A stretch of DNA of 64,000 nucleotides from Cherax quadricarinatus (lineage: Eukaryota > Arthropoda > Malacostraca > Decapoda > Parastacidae), in contig NC_091374.1 in assembly GCF_038502225.1 (NCBI RefSeq), positions 6,574,538-6,638,537 on the forward strand, given 5' to 3'. Within the stretch, counting starts at the first letter, position 1; each line of letters begins with the position of its first letter. A program made the position numbers and the translations under genes. The notes below the pieces were generated by a model that was not told the DNA's origin, did not search any database, and was given only the letters and a program-made list of their open reading frames with translations. Positions 55,931 through 64,000 of the stretch are shown one piece after another.

Positions 55931-58900
55931 AGTTGACACAGCACCAGCAGGAAGTTGAAACACAACACCAACAGGAAGTTGAAACACAATACCAGCAGGA
56001 AGTGGAAACACAATACCAGCAGGAAGCTGAAACACAACACCAGCAGGAAGTTGAAACACAGCACCAGCAGGAAGATGAAGAAACAGAGCACTAGCAGGAA
56101 GATGAAACAGAGCACTAACAGGAAGATGAAACAGAGCACTAGCAGGAAGATGAAACAGAGCACTAGCAGGAAGATGAAACAGAGCACTAGCAGGAAGATG
56201 AAACAGATCACTAGCAGGAAGATGAAACAGAGCACTAGCAGGAAGATGAAGAAACGGAGCACTAGCAGGAAGATGAAACAGAGCACTAGCAGGAAGATGA
56301 AACAGAGCACTAGCAGGAAGATGAAACAGAGCACTAGCAGGAAGATGAAACAGAGCACTAGCAGGAAGATGAAACAGAACACTAGCAGGAAGATGATGAA
56401 ACAGAACACTAGCAATAAGATGATGAAACAGAACACTAGCAGGAAGATGAAACAGAGCACTAGCAGGAAGATGATGAAACAGAGCACTAGCAGGAAGATG
56501 ATGAAACAGAGCACTAGCAGGAAGATGAAACAGAGCACTAGCAGGAAGATGAAACAGAGCACTAGCAGGAAGATGAAACAGAACACTAGCAGGAAGATGA
56601 AACAGAACACTAGCAGGAAGATGAAACAGAGCACTAGCAGGAAGATGAAACAGAGCACTAGCAGGAAGATGAAACAGAGCACTAGCAGGAAGATGAAACA
56701 GAACACTAGCAGGAAGATGAAACAGAGCACTAGCAGGAAGATGAAACAGAGCACTAGCAGGAAGATGAAACAGAGCACTAGCAGGAATATGAAACAGCAC
56801 TAGCAGGAAGATGAAACAGAGCACTAGCAGGAAGATGAAACAGAGCACTAGCAGGAAGATGATGAAACAGAGCACTAGCAGGAAGATGAAACAGAGCACT
56901 AGCAGGAAGATGAAACAGAGCACTAGCAGGAAGATGAAACAGAGCACTAGCAGGAAGATGAAACAGAGCACTAGCAGGAAGATGAAACAGAACACTAGCA
57001 GGAAGATGAAACAGAACACTAGCAGGAAGATGAAACAGAGCACTAGCAGGAAGATGATGAAACAGAACACTAGCAGGAAGATGATGAAACAGAACACTAG
57101 CAGGAAGATGAAACAACACTAGCAGGAAGATGAAACAGAACACTAGCAGGAAGATGAAACAGAGCACTAGCAGGAAGATGAAACAGAGCACTAGCAGGAA
57201 GATGAAACAGAGCACTAGCAGGAAGATGAAACAGAGCACTAGCAGGAAGATGAAACAGAGCACTAGCAGGAAGATGAAACAGAGCACTAGCAGGAAGATG
57301 AAACAGCACTAGCAGGAAGATGAAACAGAACACTAGCAGGAAGATGAAACAGAACACTAGCAGGAAGATGAAACAGAGCACTAGCAGGAAGATGAAACAG
57401 AGCACTAGCAGGAAGATGAAACAGAACACTAGCAGGAAGATGAAACAGAACACTAGCAGGAAGATGAAACAGAGCACTAGCAGGAAGATGAAACAGAGCA
57501 CTAGCAGGAAGATGAAACAGCACTAGCAGGAAGATGAAACAGAGCACTAGCAGGAAGATGAAACAGAACACTAGCAGGAAGATGAAACAGAGCACTAGCA
57601 GGAAGATGAAACAGAGCACTAGCAGGAAGATGAAACAGAGCACTAGCAGGAAGATGAAACAGAGCACTAGCAGGAAGATGAAACAGAGCACTAGCAGGAA
57701 GATGAAACAGATCACTAGCAGGAAGATGAAACAGAGCACTAGCAGGAAGATGAAACAGAGCACTAGCAGGAAGATGAAACAGAACACTAGCAGGAAGATG
57801 AAACAGAGCACTAGCAGGAAGATGAAACAGAGCACTAGCAGGAAGATGAAACAGAGCACTAGCAGGAAGCTGAAACAGAACACTAGCAGGAAGATGAAAC
57901 AGATCACTAGCAGGAAGATGAAGCAGAGCACTAGCAGGATGATGAAACAGAGCACTAGCAGGAAGATGAAACAGATCACTAGCAGGAAGATGAAACAGAG
58001 CACTAGCAGGATAATGAAACAGAGCACTAGCAGGAAGATGAAACAGATCACTAGCAGGAAGATGAAACAGAACACTAGCAGGAAGATGAAACAGAGCACT
58101 AGCAGGAAGATGAAACAGAGCACTAGCAGGATGATGAAACAGAACACTAGCAGGAAGATGATGAAACAGAGCACTAGCAGGAAGATGAAACAGAGCACTA
58201 GCAGGAAGATGAAACAGAGCACTAGCAGGAAGATGAAACAGAGCACTAGCAGGAAGATGAAACAGAGCACTAGCAGGAAGATGAAACAGAGCACTAGCAG
58301 GATGATGAAACAGAACACTAGCAGGAAGATGATGAAACAGAGCACTAGCAGGAAGATGATGAAACAGAGCACTAGCAGGATGATGAAACAGAACACTAGC
58401 AGGAAGATGATGAAACAGAGCACTAGCAGGATGATGAAACAGAACACTAGCAGGAAGATGATGAAACAGAGCACTAGCAGGATGATGAAACAGAACACTA
58501 GCAGGAAGATGATGAAACAGAACACTAGCAGGAAGATGATGAAACAGAGCACTAGCAGGATGATGAAACAGAACACTAGCAGGAAGATGATGAAACAGAA
58601 CACTAGCAGGAAGATGATGAAACAGAGCACTAGCAGGATGATGAAACAGAGCACTAGCAGGATGATGAAACAGAGCACTAGCAGGAAGATGAAACAGAGC
58701 ACTAGCAGGAAGATGAAACAGAGCACTAGCAGGATGATGAAACAGAGCACTAGCAGGAAGATGATGAAACAGAGCACTAGCAGGATGATGAAACAGAACA
58801 CTAGCAGGAAGATGATGAAACAGAGCACTAGCAGGAAGATGAAACAGAGCACTAGCAGGATGATGAAACAGAGCACTAGCAGGAAGATGATGAAACAAGA

Positions 58901-61900
58901 GCACTAGCAGGATGATGAAACAACACTAGCAGGAAGATGATGAAACAGAGCACTAGCAGGAAGATGAAACAGAGCACTAGCAGGATGATGAAACAGAACA
59001 CTAGCAGGAAGATGATGAAACAGAGCACTAGCAGGATGATGAAACAGAGCACTAGCAGGAAGATGAAACAGAGCACTAGCAGGAAGATGAAACAGAGCAC
59101 TAGCAGGAAGATGAAACAGAGCACTAGCAGGATGATGAAACAGAACACTAGCAGGAAGATGATGAAACAGAGCACTAGCAGGATGATGAAACAGAACACT
59201 AGCAGGAAGATGATGAAACAGAGCACTAGCAGGAAGATGAAACAGAGCACTAGCAGGATGATGAAACAGAACACTAGCAGGAAGATGATGAAACAGAGCA
59301 CTAGCAGGATGATGAAACAGAACACTAGCAGGAAGATGATGAAACAGAGCACTAGCAGGATGATGAAACAGAACACTAGCAGGAAGATGATGAAACAGAG
59401 CACTAGCAGGATGATGAAACAGAACACTAGCAGGAAGATGATGAAACAGAGCACTAGCAGGATGATGAAACAGAACACTAGCAGGAAGATGATGAAACAG
59501 AGCACTAGCAGGATGATGAAACAGAGCACTAGCAGGATGATGAAACAGAGCACTAGCAGGAAGATGAAACAGAGCACTAGCAGGAAGATGAAACAGAGCA
59601 CTAGCAGGATGATGAAACAGAACACTAGCAGGAAGATGATGAAACAGAGCACTAGCAGGATGATGAAACAGAACACTAGCAGGAAGATGAAACAGCACTA
59701 GCAGGAAGATGAAACAGAGCACTAGCAGGATGATGAAACAGAGCACTAACAGGAAGATGATGAAACAGAGCACTAGCAGGATGATGAAACAGAACACTAG
59801 CAGGAAGATGATGAAACAGAGCACTAGCAGGAAGATGAAACAGAGCACTAGCAGGATGATGAAACAGAACACTAGCAGGAAGATGATGAAACAGAGCACT
59901 AGCAGGATGATGAAACAGAACACTAGCAGGAAGATGATGAAACAGAGCACTAGCAGGATGATGAAACAGAGCACTAGCAGGAAGATGAAACAGAGCACTA
60001 GCAGGATGATGAAACAGAGCACTAGCAGGATGATGAAACAGCACTAGCAGGAAGATGAAACAGAGCACTAGCAGGAAGATGAAACAGAGCACTAGCAGGA
60101 AGATGAAACAGAGCACTAGCAGGAAGATGAAACAGAACACTAGCAGGAAGATGAAACAGAGCACTAGCAGGAAGATGAAACAGAGCACTAGCAGGAAGAT
60201 GAAACAGAGCACTAGCAAGAAGATGAAACAGAGAACTAGCAGGATGATGAAACAGAGCACTAGCAGGATGATGAAACAGAGCACTAGCAGGAAGATGAAA
60301 CAGAGCACTAGCAGGAAGATGAAACAGAGCACTAGCAGGATGAAACAGAGCACTAGCAGGAAGATGATGAAACAGAGCACTAGCAGGAAGATGAAACAGA
60401 GCACTAGCAGGAAGATGAAACAGAACACTAGCAGGAAGATGAAACAGAGCACTAGCAGGAAGATGAAACAGAGCACTAGCAGGATGATGAAACAGAACAC
60501 TAGCAGGAAGATGATGAAACAGAGCACTAGCAGGATGATGAAACAGAGCACTAGCAGGAAGATGAAACAGAGCACTAGCAGGAAGATGAAACAGAGCACT
60601 AGCAGGAAGATGAAACAGAGCACTAGCAGGAAGATGAAACAGAGCACTAGCAGGATGATGAAACAGAACACTAGCAGGAAGATGATGAAACAGAGCACTA
60701 GCAGGATGATGAAACAGAACACTAGCAGGAAGATGATGAAACAGAGCACTAGCAGGAAGATGAAACAGAGCACTAGCAGGATGATGAAACAGAACACTAG
60801 CAGGAAGATGATGAAACAGAGCACTAGCAGGATGATGAAACAGAACACTAGCAGGAAGATGATGAAACAGAGCACTAGCAGGATGATGAAACAGAACACT
60901 AGCAGGAAGATGAAACAGAGCACTAGCAGGATGATGAAACAGAACACTAGCAGGAAGATGATGAAACAGAGCACTAGCAGGAAGATGAAACAGAGCACTA
61001 GCAGGATGATGAAACAGAACACTAGCAGGAAGATGATGAAACAGAGCACTAGCAGGATGATGAAACAGAACACTAGCAGGAAGATGATGAAACAGAGCAC
61101 TAGCAGGATGATGAAACAGAGCACTAGCAGGATGATGAAACAGAGCACTAGCAGGATGATGAAACAGAACACTAGCAGGAAGATGATGAAACAGAGCACT
61201 AGCAGGATGATGAAACAGAGCACTAGCAGGATGATGAAACAGAACACTAGCAGGAAGATGATGAAACAGAGCACTAGCAGGATGATGAAACAGAGCACTA
61301 GCAGGATGATGAAACAGAACACTAGCAGGAAGATGATGAAACAGAGCACTAGCAGGATGATGAAACAGAGCACTAGCAGGAAGATGATGAAACAGAGCAC
61401 TAGCAGGATGATGAAACAGAACACTAGCAGGAAGATGATGAAACAGAGCACTAGCAGGATGATGAAACAGAACACTAGCAGGAAGATGATGAAACAGAGC
61501 ACTAGCAGGATGATGAAACAGAACACTAGCAGGAAGATGATGAAACAGAGCACTAGCAGGAAGATGAAACAGAGCACTAGCAGGAAGATGAAACAGAGCA
61601 CTAGCAGGATGATGAAACAGAGCACTAGCAGGATGATGAAACAGAGCACTAGCAGGATGATGAAACAGAGCACTAGCAGGAAGATGAAACAGAGCACTAG
61701 CAGGATGATGAAACAGAGCACTAGCAGGATGATGAAACAGAGCACTAGCAGGATGATGAAACAGAGCACTAGCAGGATGATGAAACAGCACTAGCAGGAA
61801 GATGATGAAACAGAGCACTAGCAGGAAGATGAAACAGAACACTAGCAGGAAGATGAAACAGAGCACTAGCAGGAAGATGAAACAGAGCACTAGCAGGAAG

Positions 61901-62376
61901 ATGAAACAGAGCACTAGCAGGATGATGAAACAGAGCACTAGCAGGATGATGAAACAGAGCACTAGCAGGAAGATGAAACAGAGCACTAGCAGGATGATGA
62001 AACAGAGCACTAGCAGGATGATGAAACAGAGCACTAGCAGGAAGATGAAACAGAGCACTAGCAGGAAGATGAAACAGAGCACTAGCAGGAAGATGAAACA
62101 GAGCACTAGCAGGAAGATGAAACAGAACACTAGCAGGAAGATGAAACAGAGCACTAGCAGGAAGATGAAACAGAGCACTAGCAGGAAGATGAAACAGAGC
62201 ACTAGCAGGAAGATGAAACAGAGCACTAGCAGGATGATGAAACAGAGCACTAGCAGGATGATGAAACAGAACACTAGCAGGAAGATGAAACAGAGCACTA
62301 GCAGGAAGATGAAACAGAGCACTAGCAGGAAGATGAAACAGAGCACTAGCAGGAAGATGAAACAGAGCACTAGCAG
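55931..62376. repeat. Satellite block 4: 24- and 27-bp units
   Basis: The opening repeats 52,701 onward with a constant 3,224-bp offset. Up to about 58,000 most units are 24 bp; from about 58,130 pairs of 24 + 27 bp (GATGATGAAACAGAGCACTA ...) become a 51-bp higher-order unit. From about 61,600 it returns to mainly 24 bp. Frames of up to 872 codons cross it but follow the repeat. Confidence 0.96.
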
Positions 62377-62565
62377 GATGGTGAGGAGAAAAAAGGCGAA
62401 AGGGAGATCCCAGAGAAATTTCAGGAGGAGACGAAGCAGCAAGAAAAAAAACGAGAGACAGGAGATAGTAAATCGTAAGAAGCAGGAAGAAGAGAAGGGT
62501 AAAGATAAAGGAAACAGAAAGAGGAGCAGCATCGGGGGAAGAGAGAGAAAAGCAGGCAAAAGAGG

Positions 62566-62567
<2 letters not shown>
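62377..62567. other. Unique A/G-rich flank of the satellite
   Basis: The array ends with AGCAGGATGGTGAGGAGAAA; the rest is A/G-rich, without repeats. Confidence 0.6.

Positions 62568-62634
<67 letters not shown>
62568..62634. repeat. (GT)n microsatellite
   Basis: About 33 GT units. On the minus strand this is the (CA)n at the 3' end of the LINE tail. Confidence 0.96.
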
Positions 62635-62637
<3 letters not shown>

Positions 62638-62805
62638 CACCTAGTTGAGGTTGCAGGGGTCGAGTCCAAGCTCCTGGCCCCGCCTCTTCACTGGTCGCTA
62701 CTAGGTCACTCTCCCTGAACCATGAGCTTTATCGTACCTCTGCTTAAAGCTATGTATGGATCCTGCCTCCACTACATCGCTTCCCAAACTATTCCACTTC
62801 CTGAC

Positions 62806-62811
<6 letters not shown>
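62635..62811 (-). mobile_element. LINE tail fragment, minus strand
   Basis: ACTCACCTAGTTGAGGTTGC, CTCCTGGCCCCGCCTCTTCA, TGCCTCCACTACATCGCTTC. Repeated by the next LINE end at 62,855-63,030. Confidence 0.82.

Positions 62812-62843
<32 letters not shown>
62812..62843. repeat. (GT)n microsatellite
   Basis: Separates two LINE 3' ends lying head to tail. Confidence 0.95.
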
Positions 62844-62845
<2 letters not shown>

Positions 62846-63460
62846 TCACCTATTTGTACTCACCTATTTATGGTTGCAGGGGTCGAGTCCTAGCTCCTGG
62901 CCCCGCCTCTTCACCGGTTGCTACTAGGCCCTCTCTCTCCCCGCTCCATGAGCTTTATCAAACCTCGTCTTAAAACTGTGTATGGTTCCTGCCTCCACTA
63001 CGTCATTTTCTAGGCTATTCCACTGCCTTATAACTCTATGACTGAAGAAATACTTCCTACTATCTCTCTGACTCATTTGTGTCTTCAACTTCCAATTGTG
63101 GCCTCTTGTTTCTGTGTCCCCTCCCTGGAACATCCTGTCTTTGTCCACCTTGTCTATTCCAAGCAGTATTTTATATGTCGTTATCATGTCTCCCCTGACC
63201 CTCCTGTCCTCCAGTGTCGTCAGGCCGATTTCCCTTAATCTTTCTTCATAGGACATTCCCCTTAGCTCTGGAACTAACCTTGTCGCAAACCTTTGTACTT
63301 TCTCTAGTTTCTTGACGTGCTTTATCAAGTGCGGGTTCCAAACAGGTGCTGCATACTCCAGTATGGGCCTGACATACACGGTGTACAGTGTCTTGAACGA
63401 TTCCTTACTAAGGTATCGGAATGCTGTTCTCAGGTTTGCCAGGCGCCCATATGCTGCAGC
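62844..63460 (-). pseudogene. 5'-truncated LINE C-terminus, minus strand
   Basis: Open on the minus strand from about 63,455 to 62,924: [84 protein letters not shown], then KYFFSHRVIRQWNSL. This is the end of the RT thumb and the C-terminal domain; the catalytic part is missing. The 3' UTR runs to about 62,844 and ends in (CA)n, and the 5' break is also at (CA)n. No stop within the remaining frame. Confidence 0.88.
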
Positions 63461-63468
63461 GTGTGTGC

Positions 63469-63561
<93 letters not shown>

Positions 63562-63622
63562 TGTATGTATATGTGTGTGTGTGTGTGTGCGTGTGTGCGT
63601 GTGCGTGCGTGCGTGCGCGCTA
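63461..63622. repeat. (GT)n/(GC)-interrupted microsatellite
   Basis: About 160 bp of GT with GC and AT interruptions. Confidence 0.96.
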
Positions 63623-63735
63623 CACACTTAGTGAAGGAAGGTTCTCTGAACGTGATAATGTAAGTGACGTCAAAACCCAGTGTTCTTAGGCGGAGGCTGC
63701 AAATGTGAGAGGTCGAGAGATGATGTTGGGTCCTG
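63623..63735. other. No recognisable feature
   Basis: Short unique stretch. Confidence 0.5.
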
Positions 63736-63739
63736 TTGG

Positions 63740-64000
63740 TGTCGTCATGATGTCACGTGCTGGTGATGCTCATGGTACCAGTGTGATGCTGATGATAGTG
63801 GATATTGTGGTGGTCATGGTAGTGATAGTGTTGATAATGGACCTGGTGGTGGTGTGGTGGACATGGTAGTGACGGTGTTGATAATGGACCTGGTGGTGGT
63901 GGTGGTGGTGGTGGTGATCATGGTAGTGACGGTGTTGATAATGGACCTGGTGGTGTGGTGGTCATGGTAGTGATGGTGTTGATAATGGACCTGGTGGTGG
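63740..64000. repeat. GGT-rich minisatellite, about 50-bp unit, runs off the window
   Basis: GGTAGTGATGGTGTTGATAA, TGGACCTGGTGGTGG, then a variable (TGG)n. About five copies; the right edge is cut by the window. Confidence 0.9.

Noticed and set aside
51415..62376. CRISPR-like array of regular short repeats
   Set aside because: Units are contiguous, with no unique spacers; the genome is eukaryotic.
60022..62640. 872-codon minus frame starting MSTHTHTH with a hydrophobic stretch
   Set aside because: It starts in a (CA)n microsatellite and runs through the 24/27-bp satellite. Hydrophobicity comes from the unit's composition.

Overview
This is eukaryotic, almost entirely repetitive DNA. I see no single-copy host gene, no rRNA, no CRISPR and nothing bacterial. 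Every coding signal belongs to a retroelement. The mix (I-type and CR1-like LINEs, Penelope-like elements (PLEs), a tRNA-headed SINE, MITE-like elements set in (TA)n, very abundant microsatellites and minisatellites) points to an arthropod. From memory of similar repeats I infer a decapod crustacean, possibly a crayfish; a database search would have to confirm that.

Layout. 0.6-1.4 kb: 25-bp minisatellite. 2.4-9.0 kb: a nearly complete I-type LINE (ORF1 with zinc knuckles; ORF2 with endonuclease, RT and RNase H, one frameshift) inserted with a 12-bp target duplication into the 3' end of an older LINE. 9-16 kb: decayed LINE ends, a 27-bp array, and a SINE sitting in a LINE tail. 16-20 kb: Penelope ends in inverted pairs, a 63-bp array, and two inverted copies of a 390-bp element with termini TGTCGTGCCGAATA. 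20-23.4 kb: a CR1-like LINE carrying a SINE-like insert in its leader and an internal deletion. 25-30 kb: four minisatellites (43, ~19, 28 and 32 bp). 31-36.4 kb: two close copies of another LINE, one inside a 30-bp minisatellite. 36-40 kb: five more arrays and a 220-bp Penelope insertion that is a perfect palindrome with a 14-bp target duplication. 40-43.7 kb: a third copy of the TIR element, a Penelope GIY-YIG endonuclease fragment between inverted arms, and collapsed relatives. 44-50 kb: arrays of 21, 15-18 and 35 bp, and a hAT-like MITE inside a LINE RNase H fragment. 51.4-62.4 kb: an 11-kb satellite whose unit changes from 22-23 to 24 to 24+27 bp. 62.6-64 kb: LINE ends bounded by (CA)n, then a last array.

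The parts do not form a pathway. They record nested insertion, palindrome formation and tandem amplification. The most interesting signal is that three different Penelope-end families can all be folded as hammerhead-like RNAs with a self-complementary stem III, and that these ends recur as head-to-head inverted pairs.
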